NCBI GenBank assembly: GCA_029959085.1
Contig: JARWIR010000001.1
Coordinates: 15,057,730 to 15,121,729 of the forward strand
Length of the DNA: 64,000 nt
Direction of reading: 5' to 3'
Source: Nemophila menziesii
Lineage: Eukaryota > Streptophyta > Magnoliopsida > Boraginales > Hydrophyllaceae
Shown here: one piece after another, positions 43,634 through 52,977 of the stretch
Position numbering within the stretch: position 1 is the stretch's first letter
How the letters are laid out: every line of letters starts with the position of its first letter
Made by a program: the position numbers and the translations under genes
Notes under the pieces: model-generated
The model's input: only the letters and a program-made list of their open reading frames with translations
Told to the model about the DNA's origin: nothing
Database searches by the model: none

Positions 43634-45057
43634 TGTTGGCATATAGCCTCCCTTAATAGGTTGTTTTAATGTGACAAATCCTCTTGTGTTTAGTGTGCTA
43701 ATTACTCTTGTTTTTCATATTCTATCTTGCACTCTAATTCATCAAAAAGCACTTCTTTATCTTATAGATCAAAGCTTTATGGTTATATCTTAAGAAACTA
43801 ATTCTCTTACAAATACTTTTATTCATATCTTTGTGTACATTGAGAATTAGCTTTAGTGATCAACTACAAAGTTTATTAGAATGATGTTCTCTACAACTCT
43901 CGTGAAGAAGGTTTTCTGATCCGAGCATCACAGTAAAAGATATACTCTATACATTGAGAAGAAGGTGTTTTAGACCTTTGGTGTGGTAGCCGGACCGGTA
44001 TACCGGCGGATTGAACGGTATACGGCCCGCAGCACGGACTACACCACGGAGCAGGGCTAGTCCGTCAGAAAGCAAGTGAATTAAACGAAGGTTCATACGG
44101 TACACCGCACGAGACCCGCGGTGCACCGCAGATTAGGGTTTTCTGCAGCAAAATGAAGACAAAAATGCATATATCCGTTGGGGATATTAATATATCCGTA
44201 GGAGACAATTCTTATGACCGTTGGGAGCATTTTGCAGCTATATATTGAAGGTCTTTCAAGGCTACAACTACACCTTCAACCAATATACACTTAGGGGCTT
44301 AATTGTTATCATCCAAGAAGGTGTCAAGAGCTATAATTGTTATATATCTACTCATTCAAGGAGTAAATCAAAGGAGCTTCAAAGTTATTATCAACTCAAG
44401 AGAAGTTTTTAGCTTATAGTTATATCATCTCTTTAGGAGTTCATTAGCAAAGTTGTTTCACCCTTTAAACACTTTGTATTTTTCCTCTTAAGTCTAGTTC
44501 TTGTAATAGATAGATTAAGAGAGAATTAGAGTATCGGGAGTATACTCGGTGTCCTTGTGTTGTGATTACACAAGAGTTTCCTTCGTGGTTTCGAAGAGGT
44601 TGTCCTTCGTGTTATCGAAGAGGTTGTAAGGGTTATTGTGTTCTCGACCCGGTTAAGAGAGACACGGGAGCTTAGTGAAAAGCTTGAAATCCTAAGGAGG
44701 CTTCCTTAGGTAGTGGACGTAGGGAAACCGAACCACTATAAATCATGTGTATATTTCTATGCCTACACTCTTTATTTTCCGCACTTTATATGTTTGATAA
44801 TATGCTAGTATGAATATTGTGATATTGATTATCTAGTTTATCTAACTTAGATCATCTAGCATAGTAAGAGAATATAATTTCTATTTACTTGTTTAACTTC
44901 TATATCAACCTCTAACTTATCCATTGCATGATCCCTTAAGAGTTTGATATATTAGTTGACTTAGAAGCTTCTCTTTAAAACATATAATTGTCCAAAAGAT
45001 TTTTAATTAGGCATTAATCTTATTAGTAATCCTATTCACCCCCCTCTAGGACTTTCA
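43634..45057 (+). repeat. Right LTR of nested copia element
   Basis: A 1,424-bp LTR. It holds a GC-rich palindrome cluster (about 43985-44135: CCGGACCGGTATACCGG, GCGGTATACGGCCCGC, CGGTACACCG, CGCGGTGCACCGC). Its end ACCCCCCTCTAGGACTTTCA abuts ATGTC. Confidence 0.93.
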
Positions 45058-45194
45058 ATGTCTTTTATGTTTTTAGTTTAAGTTTATTTTAGTTGTTTTT
45101 AGTTGATAATGCATATTTGAGAAAGGTATTAGTGTTTTTGGTGTGTAGGAATTGGAGAAATCGAGTTAGGGAACGCGAGGAAAAAATTTTGGAG

Positions 45195-45565
45195 CAAAGG
45201 AATACACGCCACGGACTACCCCATGATCCGAGCCCTGGTCCGCGAGGTCAAAACACGTGCCACGGGTGGAACCGCGGGTTTGATCCAGAACCGAGAAAAA
45301 ATCAACCGCGGACTACCCCCCTATACCGCACCATGGTCTGCGCCCCAAAAACGCGTGCCACGGGGTAGGTACCACGGGTATTTTGACGGAGTTAGCTACA
45401 GAAGGCGCGGGGTACCCTCCGGAGTACCACGCCCTGGTCCGCGAGGAAGAAACACGTGCCACGGGGTCCTACCACGGGTGCTAACCAGTGAGCAAAAATT
45501 TTCGAGCATCAGATGTCACGGACTACCCTGCGGTGCACCCCATGGTCCGCAGGGGTAGTCCGCAG
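45195..45565. repeat. GC-rich palindrome array in element 2
   Basis: Cognate of 4505-4865. Modules alternate CGCGGACTACCCC ... GGTCCGCG halves with AAACACGTGCCACGGGG and ACCACGGGTATTTTGACGGA. About four module copies, the last containing GCGGTGCACC. The ACACG-G-CCACGGG and TTTTGACGGA frame matches element 1, but the palindromic parts are different. ORFs through it look like composition artefacts. Confidence 0.8.
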
Positions 45566-45597
45566 CGCCGCCAGAGAGAGAGAAAGTTACGGGATTT

Positions 45598-46011
45598 GTG
45601 TATAAAGGAGGTATTAAGCTTTTAGTTCCGAATTTTATAAACCCAAACCCTCTTTTTCTTCTCCACAACTCTCCTAACTCCATTGAAGCTCATCAAAACC
45701 TTCACCAATCACCAAAACACTACCCAATCATCAAGAAAAACACATCAAACCTTCTCTCCACATCATTACAAGAGAGAATCAAACACCCAATCTTCACCAA
45801 ATCCATTCAAATTGAAGAATCAAAGAGCCAAATTTTCAAAATTCATCCTACAATTTCTTAAATCCAAGCCAACCCATTACAAATCCACCTCACCCACATA
45901 GAGATTCATCATCAATTCACCTAGCTTGGCCAAATCAAGCTTGTTCAATCATTAATTCACAAGTTTAAATTTCAAGGGTTGTTAAAGCTTTGAGTTGGGG
46001 GTTAATTGAAG
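45598..46011 (+). other. C/A-rich leader of the 46012 ORF
   Basis: Almost G-free CATCAA/CACCAA-rich text, ending with TTTGAGTTGGGGGTTAATTG just before the ATG at 46012. Two overlapping open frames within it are compositional. Confidence 0.5.
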
Positions 46012-47208
46012 ATGACTAATAGAACAACAATTTTAGCTAACAAGAGGGAGGTGAAGAACAACAAGGGATTGGATTTGAACAAGAAGAAATCAATTGACAA
46101 AGGTGCTAGTTCTAAATCAAAGGGTGAGGAGAAAGTAGAGAAGAGTGGGATACCTTTGTTTGATCGTAATGGTAAAAAGCTTTATTATTATGCAAAGGAG
46201 AATACTCAACCTCAACAAGATCTTATACCTATAGAGAAAGTGGATACTTCAAGAGCTCTGAAGATTTCTGCAGAGAAACAATTGAAAGAACTACCTTTTG
46301 CTTATGAGAAAGTATTCAAGGAAGAAATTAGAGATGGAGAATACAAAAGATTCTTAGAGCTTGGTGAGAAATTGGGTTGGTCTACGTTCATGGTAAGACG
46401 TTCTGAATTATGTCATGAGTTAATTTTGGAGTTCTATTTAGGCCTCTTTAGCCGAGATAGTAATGGTGTTCCGATTAGAGGAAAGTTAGTTCCTTTCACA
46501 GTTGAGGAGATTAGGAACCACTTCAAGTTTAAGAAACTGAAAGGTTTGTGCAAATTTGAAGAAGCAGTTGCTAAGCGAAAAATCTTTGATGAGGAATTGC
46601 TTTTTGAGCATGTATTAGACAAAGAGAAAGTGCAATAAAATAAGGGAGAATTGAAGGCACCTTGGCCTTACAAATATCTTCAAGCAGATGCGCGAATTTG
46701 GCACAATTTCCTTGTCCCTAATATCTTTGGGAACACACGAACTTTGGATGTGACTATGAAGTACGCTCTACTGTTAGACTGTATTTTGAGAGGAGAAGAA
46801 GTTGATGTGGCACAGTTGATCTATGAGGAGGTGATACGATTTTTGGTCTCTCCTAAATCAGTTTATAATGTTAAATTTCCAACTATGATCACGTGTCTTG
46901 TGGGAAAAGAGAATGTAGTATTGGGTGAAGAAGAGAAACTCGAGTTTAAGACGAGTTATATTGATAATGCTTGGATCAAGGAAATTCTTCGAAGAGCGGA
47001 TTCTACGCAAGTCTCGATAGAAGAAAAGGAGCAAAATTGGCAAGAGAAGATGGAGGAGCGTTTAACGAAATTTGAAGCAGCTCAAACTTCTTTAGTCAAT
47101 GATGTGGCACAACTCAACACTAATCAAGTGCACATAATGAAACTCCTTGAGCAATTAACGAAGGGTCCAGCAATTCCAACCTTGGAATTCAATGATGCGA
47201 GGCAATAG
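46012..47208 (+). pseudogene. MTNRT ORF of element 2, putative plant transposon protein domain
   Basis: Starts at ATG 46012 (MTNRTTILANK; the two upstream codons TTG AAG are not a start) and runs in one frame to 47206-47208, with a single TAA at 46636-46638. The basic N-terminus is followed by a region like the Pfam putative plant transposon protein domain: ELILEFYLGLF, GKLVPFTVEEIRNHF, ADARIWHNFLVPN, VTMKYALLLDCILRGEEVDVAQLIYEE, FPTMITCL. The C-terminus is a coiled coil (WQEKMEERLTKFEAAQ, LNTNQVHIMKLLEQL). No membrane segment, so an envelope role is not supported by sequence. It lies where Athila elements keep their third ORF. The function is unknown. Confidence 0.78.
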
Positions 47209-48761
47209 CCTCGAGAGTATGTTCTCTTTCTTCCTTACCATTTCTGTAAATATGTCTATCTGCTAATTTTAATTTCTGTTTTTCGAGTCTTTTTCGAGTC
47301 GTGGGGACACGGCTCATTTTTGAGTTGGGGGTGTGGGGATTCGTTGTCTCTCATCTCCATTTTTCTGTTTTTTTGGTAGAAATTAAAATTTTTGATACAT
47401 GGGAATTAGATGTAGAATGTGTTTAATAGCTTGAAAGCATAAGCTCAGTAGATTGATGATAGTAAGTAATATGTTTATGAGCTATGTATTTGTATGCTTT
47501 GATTATTTGCAGGAAAACACACGTTGATAGTAAAGAAAAGATTAGTGAGCAATGCGATAGAAAGTATGTTCGATCTCAGGGAACCTTGGAAGTGTGTAGG
47601 CCGTGAGATCCAAGCTAGTTGAAAAACCATTTGATGAAAGTGCTAAAGGTAAGAAATTTTCGAAATTACATAGTGTAGAAAGTGATTAAGGCGGTTCTTT
47701 CATATTTGAAGCCCTTGAAGCCTTTTTATACCTTCTCACCTTGTGATTTTTGAATTTATATGTTATATCCTTCTCAGCCCCTTCTAGCCTTTCTAAAGCC
47801 TTTTATTGAAACACGTTATAAGCCATATCCCTTTAGATTATAGGACTTTTTCATATGACCCGCACTCGAATCGCGATGCATAGACAGTTGTTTTAGAGCT
47901 TGAGTTTGGGGTGGTGGGTCCACCATTATGGGAATTGTTATTGGGTTGGGATTTTTGAGCTTATTAATTGTGCTTTGTGCTTTATATTGATGATGATTCA
48001 CAGAATTTTATTGTAACCCTTTGTCGGGGTAATAGTGAATGAAAAAGAAGCTTCGAGCTAATTTTGCCAACAAGGGCATTAAAAAGAAAAAATATATATA
48101 TGAGAAATTAGCATGATATCTCAACATTATAGGAGAGTCATAGCTAGAGAAATTGATTTGAAAAGAAAAAATATATATATATTCGGACCGGCAAAGTGGA
48201 TTTTTATGTGAACATCTAAAGCTTTAATTGGGTTATTGGGGATGCTAAATTGTGCATCAAGGAATTCATTGGGTTGAGTGAGAAACGTTTTATGAGAGTA
48301 ACTCAAGCTCTAGGGCGATTCGTTGATGGCTAGTGAGGAGAGAGCTAAAAGCTCACTCCAAATTATCCAAATATATGATCATACCGTCCCTAAGCCTACA
48401 TTACAACCTTAAAGACCTTTTGATTCTTTGCTATGTAATTGAGAAGTGATTGAGCCATTAGAGATTAGTTGAGTGGACCTTTGAAACTAGTGAAAATCGA
48501 TGAACAATCTATAGCTTTCTTGGGGAACTGAGTAAAGTCCCAATCATTCTTACATTGCGAAACTAATCTGATCTTGAATTCAAGCCGTGTTGACTGTGGA
48601 TATGAGAAGTGTACAGGTATGTAGTTTGTGAATATTATTGCACGAAATTTTCTGAGTTATGTGCTTTAGGTTTATTCTATATATTCTGCTATGCTTTTTC
48701 CCTTGTGTTGAGAATTTTATAAGTGTGTATTTTCAGACTTCCCTATGTTTTTATCTTTATT
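47209..48761 (+). other. 3' noncoding region of element 2
   Basis: Syntenic with 5640-7138 of element 1. Shared landmarks are the module at 47296-47332, a GCTTGAGTTTGGGGTGGTGG tract at 47899-47918, GGACCGGCAAAGTGGA and GGGCGATTCGTTGATGG. No credible ORF. Confidence 0.6.
47296..47332 (+). promoter_or_regulatory. Internal hairpin-N4-polypurine module (element 2)
   Basis: Stem GAGTCGTG/CACGGCTC (one G-T pair) with a GGGA loop, four bases, TTGAGTTGGGGGT, then GTGGGGATTCG. It is the counterpart of 5708-5744. Confidence 0.55.
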
Positions 48762-48795
48762 GTATCGGGACGATACAACTTTGAGTTGGGGGTCT
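48762..48795 (+). promoter_or_regulatory. 3' polypurine tract with hairpin (element 2)
   Basis: GTATCG-GGA-CGATAC hairpin, four bases, TTGAGTTGGGGGT, CT, then the right LTR at 48796. Expected plus-strand primer site. Confidence 0.75.
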
Positions 48796-50325
48796 TGATG
48801 TCTCCTCATTTGTGATAGATTAATGTTAGGATGAGACATCATTTTAAGTGATTTAGAAGTCAATAATGTCGATTTTCTTGAGTTTTAGTGCACTTTCCTA
48901 TTTTGTGTCTTGATTTGTAGAAATAATGTTTTTAGAGTATATTGGGTTTAATTGTTTATTTAGTGTGTAGCTTTAAAGATAATTATGGAGATTAATTAGA
49001 GTCAAGTCAAAGACAACAACTTATGGAAAGAGATTTGCATGGTAATTGGAGATAAGGAAATAAAAGCTAAAAAGATGGAAAAGGAAAAGCTGCCTAAATT
49101 TGGGATTCTGCATACACGTCCAAAGATAGGCGTTTATACCTAAGAAATAGGCCGATTTTGGTAATTTCCTTTTAGAGGTCAAGATAATTCTGTTGCGATT
49201 CTTTTGGTATCTTATGGAGCAAAATCCGACCAATAACGAAGAAGATATGCTCAAAACGGTGCAGCAGTGTTTATCTTTATTTCCATACGAATTTGAGTTG
49301 GGCTAGAAGTCCAATAACTTACCTCTTCCTCAAGAAAACGAATTAGGTCTTCTAAACACCTATAAATACACCCTTGTATCACTTGTAAATCATCCTTGCT
49401 TAGTCCAAAACCTTATAATTAATTCTTAGTCATTGTAGAGAGCAAGATGATGTCTTTTGTAATTTCTTTTAGTTTATTTCCTTCAGGTATGAACTAAACC
49501 TCCCATAGCTTGGGTTTTGCATATGTATAATCTATGAATTCTAATTCTTCTATCTAAGTTTCTTTGGGAATTATATGTTTTAATCTGATATTAGCTACTT
49601 ACTTTATATTTGTCTATGTGTTTTAATTTAATGTCTTTCCTAGAACTGATCACTTTAGGATTGTTTTAATAGTAGTTAGATGGTCTCCTTGACAGGGTGT
49701 TTAACTATCGAACCACCACATAATGTCTAGTGTCGATAGCAGTTCTGACAAAACATACTTCTAACTAGATAGTCATTAGGGTTTGTTTTAATCACCATAT
49801 CACCAATTGATTGTAGTGTGCTGGATAGGGCCTTAGTGGCGTTTGATAACCCTATTTGAGTCCTCGTCTTGGTTGTGTCGTAGCCCCCTTAGTCGCTCTC
49901 AAGGTCTAAGATTGGGGAATTTAGAATCCTGACTAAGTATACCAAGAGCTAATATTCTCCCTTATGAACTAGATTTATAGATAGAATTAGAAGGATTAGT
50001 GCATACTAGCAAAACCTAAGCTATACTTCTCATCTCATATTCTTAATCTTTTACTTTATTGTCCTTATTTTCCTAGTTTTAATTAGTTTTAATTCTCAAT
50101 TTCGAATTCCTATTTGCTTTATTTTCTGTCTTTTAATTATTTACTTTTACTCGTTATTCCTACCTACGCGATTAACACACTTAAGTCCCTGAGAACGAAC
50201 TCTACTTATCATTAAAACTTGCATACGTCCTGTAATACTTGCAGTACTGTGCATGTCTAGGGTGAGAGTGCATAGTTTTCCATACTTAAATTGATCTTAT
50301 TTTTATCACACCCTAGGTGACACCA
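48796..50325 (+). repeat. Right LTR of element 2
   Basis: 1,530 bp, starting TGATGTCTCC and ending GGTGACACCA (the left LTR has GGCGACACCA). Its last ~228 bases are the donor of 11593-11821. GTATG follows. Confidence 0.95.
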
Positions 50326-50705
50326 GTATGCATGTACCTTAGAACCATGTTCGCCTCGTAAGTGTTCACTTTAAGACACCAAGCATCATCGGAACTCGCA
50401 TTTCTAGCGTTGGACTCGTTCTCCTAATAAATAAGAAAAAGGAATAAATTAATCACTTTGATATTTTCCTACTCTTTATTACAAAACGAAAAAAAAAATT
50501 GTGTAGCAAAAAGTAATTCACTTCCATGCATGAAACTAAATGCTTTGGAAGTTTATTAAACCACAGCCATTCTTTGCTATGTGCATGGATGAAGACATTT
50601 ACTATATACACTTATTCCATGCATGAAAGATAATTAAAAAGTTGTATAATAAAAATAATAAGTATAGAAAATGACTAAAACAAATAACATTACGTGAATA
50701 GGCAT
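50326..50705 (-). pseudogene. 5' half of GRF zinc-finger gene 2
   Basis: Exon 1 is ATGCCTATTCAC (50694-50705); an intron with GT at 50693-50692 and AG at 50425-50424; exon 2 begins GAGAACGAG at 50423 and runs to the GTATG at 50326, continuing at 36710. The N-terminal part reads NARNASSDDAWCLKV and NMVLRYMHTYCPC across the joint. A TATAAATA box lies at 50784-50791. The gene was driven from the same strand as, and about 470 bases downstream of, the FAR1 gene. It is now cut by element 2. Confidence 0.83.
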
Positions 50706-50783
50706 CTTCTATGCTTGACAATTTGTGTAGGATGGTTGGTATGGGAAGTAAGGGAGATATGAACTTGAAAGAAGCCTCCACTT

Positions 50784-50791
50784 TATTTATA
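50784..50791 (-). promoter_or_regulatory. TATA box of GRF gene 2
   Basis: TATAAATA on the minus strand, about 80 bases upstream of the ATG. The left-copy counterpart is at 12280-12287. Confidence 0.6.
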
Positions 50792-51459
50792 GAAGGATTA
50801 TCAATAAATGTGATGGAAACCAAATATTGCCCAAGATCTTTCTTTACTGAAATTGCTCAATTTATTGGTGTAAGAAGTAGTAAGTTAAAAGTAAGTTGGA
50901 AATTTATTAGTGATGGAAGATAAACTTTAAGTTTAAAAAAATAAATAAATAATTTTTTTTTGAGACACAAAATGTATTCTTAACAAAGTAGTAATCGGAA
51001 GGTATTTTTCACGTTCAATCCAAGACGTACGATATCCGTAGATTTATCAACACGGTAGTTTTACCTACATAAAAGTAGATAATACAAAAAAATAACTTAA
51101 AGGATAAGCACTTCGGGAATAACATTAGACTACACCAAGAGAGTTCAGTAAAACATATTACAAATATTAAAGGCTTAGAAAAAGGGCAGCTCTTGTGTAC
51201 TACGTTCGGTCTCGTTGGGTCCGGGACCGGAACGAGAGAGTGTAATAGGACATGTGTTTTTTTTATGCCCAGGCAACCTACACACGCTGCAGCGACGCGG
51301 ACCTCTTGTAGTTGTGCCCTTTGGGCGGGCAGTTTCCGGATCCTCTACATCATAACAAGAGGGGTAACGTTTACTATACCACCGTCGTCGTTCGGGTAGT
51401 TGCTTGTTTTAGTCATTATGTTCGTTAGTCCTTCAATGGTATCTCTATACCCTCTCTCG

Positions 51460-52977
51460 TGTTGGCATATAGCCTCCCTTAATAGGTTGTTTTAATGTGA
51501 CAAATCCTCTTGTGTTTAGTGTGCTAATTACTCTTGTTATACATATTCTATCTTGCACTCTAATTCATCAAAAAGCACATCTTTATCATTTAGATCAAAG
51601 CTTTATTGTTATATCTTATGAAACTAATTCGCATACAAATACTTTTAACCTTATCTTTGTGTACATTGAGAATTAGCTTTAGTGATCAACTACAACGTTT
51701 CTTAGAATGATGTTTCCAACAATTCTCGTGAAGAAGGTTTTCTGATCCGAGCATCGTAGTGAAAGATATACTCATTAAAAGGTGTTTTAGACCTTTGGCG
51801 CGGTACACCGCACTATGGGCACGGTACACCGCGGATGTGCGGACCAGGGCACGGACCAGGGGGCTAGCCCGTCAGAGAGCAAGTGAATTTAGCAAGCTTG
51901 GTGCGGTGCACCTCACCAACCCCGCGGTGCACCTCACCAACCTCGCGGTGCACCTCACCACCCCGCGGTGCACCGCAGATTAGGGTTTCCTGCAGCAAAA
52001 TGAAGACAAAAGGAATAGATCCGTTGGGGATATTAATATATCCGTTGGAGACAAGTCTTATGACCGTTGGGAGCATTTTGCAGCTATAAATTGAAGGTCT
52101 TTCAAGGCTACAACTACACCTTCAACCCATATACACTTAGGGGCTTAATTGTTATCATCCAAGAAGGTGTCAAGAGCTATAATTGTCATATCCACTCAAT
52201 TAAGGAGTTAATCCAAGGAGCTTCAAAGTTATTATCAACTCAAGAGAAGTTTTAAGCTTATAGTTATATCATCTCTTTAGGAGTTCATTAGCAAAGTTGT
52301 TTCACCCTTTAAACACTTTGTATTTATCCTCTTAATTCTAGTTCTTGTAATAGATAGGTTAAGAGAGAATTAGAGTATCGGGAGTATACTCGGTGTCCTT
52401 GTGTTGTGATTACACAAGAGTTTCCTTCGTGGTTTCGAAGAGGTTGTCCTTCGTGTTATCGAAGAGGTTGTAAGGGTTATTGTGTTCTCGACCCGGTTAA
52501 GAGAGACACGGGAGCTTAGTCAAAAGCTTGAAATCCTAAGGAGGCTTCCTTAGGTAGTGGATGTAGGGAAACCGAACCACTATAAATCGTGTGTATCTTT
52601 CTATCCCTACGCTATTTACTTTCCGCACTCTATATGCTTGATAAAATGCTTATATGAATAGTTTGATAATATTGTCTTTTAGGATTATCTAGTTCATGAT
52701 TATTTAGTTTGATTATATGCTTACTAGTATGAATATCGTGATTATGTTTATCTAGCTAATCAAACTTTTGTCTTCTAGAGTAGTAGGAGATTAGATTGTC
52801 GATTTACTTGTTTAACTTATATATCGAACCTTTATCTTAACCTTTGCATGATCCTATAAGTGTTTGATATATTTAGTTGACTTAGAAGTTTTCTCTTAAA
52901 CTTATAATTGTCCAAAAGATTTTTAATTAGGCATTAATCTTATTAGTAATCCTATTCACCCCCCTCTAGGACTTTCA
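51460..52977 (+). mobile_element. Solo LTR of the nested copia family, inside FAR1
   Basis: 1,518 bp, TGTTGGCATATAG to CTAGGACTTTCA, with TCTCG duplications at 51455-51459 and 52978-52982. The left copy of the FAR1 gene (about 12951-12956) shows the unoccupied site. Its GC-rich cluster (51795-51978) has diverged strongly from that at 43985-44135 and includes a 21-bp tandem repeat. Confidence 0.95.
51901..51978. repeat. 21-bp tandem repeat in the solo copia LTR
   Basis: GCGGTGCACCTCACCAACCCC-type unit repeated three times, plus a final GCGGTGCACCGC. The other LTRs of this family have only one GCGGTGCACCGC here. An ORF with repeated VHLTN residues is a by-product. Confidence 0.9.

Larger units (their letters stand above)
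41561..45057 (+). mobile_element. Nested Ty1/copia-type element, non-coding derivative
   Basis: LTRs at 41561-42479 (internally deleted) and 43634-45057, ATGTC duplications at 41556-41560 and 45058-45062, primer site TGGTATCAGAGC (42482-42493, initiator-tRNA-Met type) and a purine tract AAAAAGGGGGAGA before the right LTR. Only about 1.15 kb of interior remains, with a short gag-like remnant. It is non-autonomous. A third LTR of the family is solo at 51460. Confidence 0.94.
36711..50325 (+). mobile_element. Athila-type LTR retrotransposon, element 2, with nested insertions
   Basis: LTRs at 36711-38478 (containing a MITE) and 48796-50325, GTATG duplications at 36706-36710 and 50326-50330, and a tRNA-Asp primer site at 38485. 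Inside are gag-protease fused to an integrase tail (38640-41474), a nested copia element (41561-45057), a palindrome array, a 1.2-kb ORF (46012-47208) and a 3' region with two hairpin-G-tract modules. Reverse transcriptase, RNase H and the integrase core are deleted. Without the two nested elements it is about 9.9 kb. It interrupts GRF gene 2. Confidence 0.95.

Noticed and set aside
51759..51983. ORF with repeated VHLTN residues in the solo copia LTR
   Set aside because: It is the translation of a 21-bp tandem repeat inside an LTR and is absent from other LTRs of the family.
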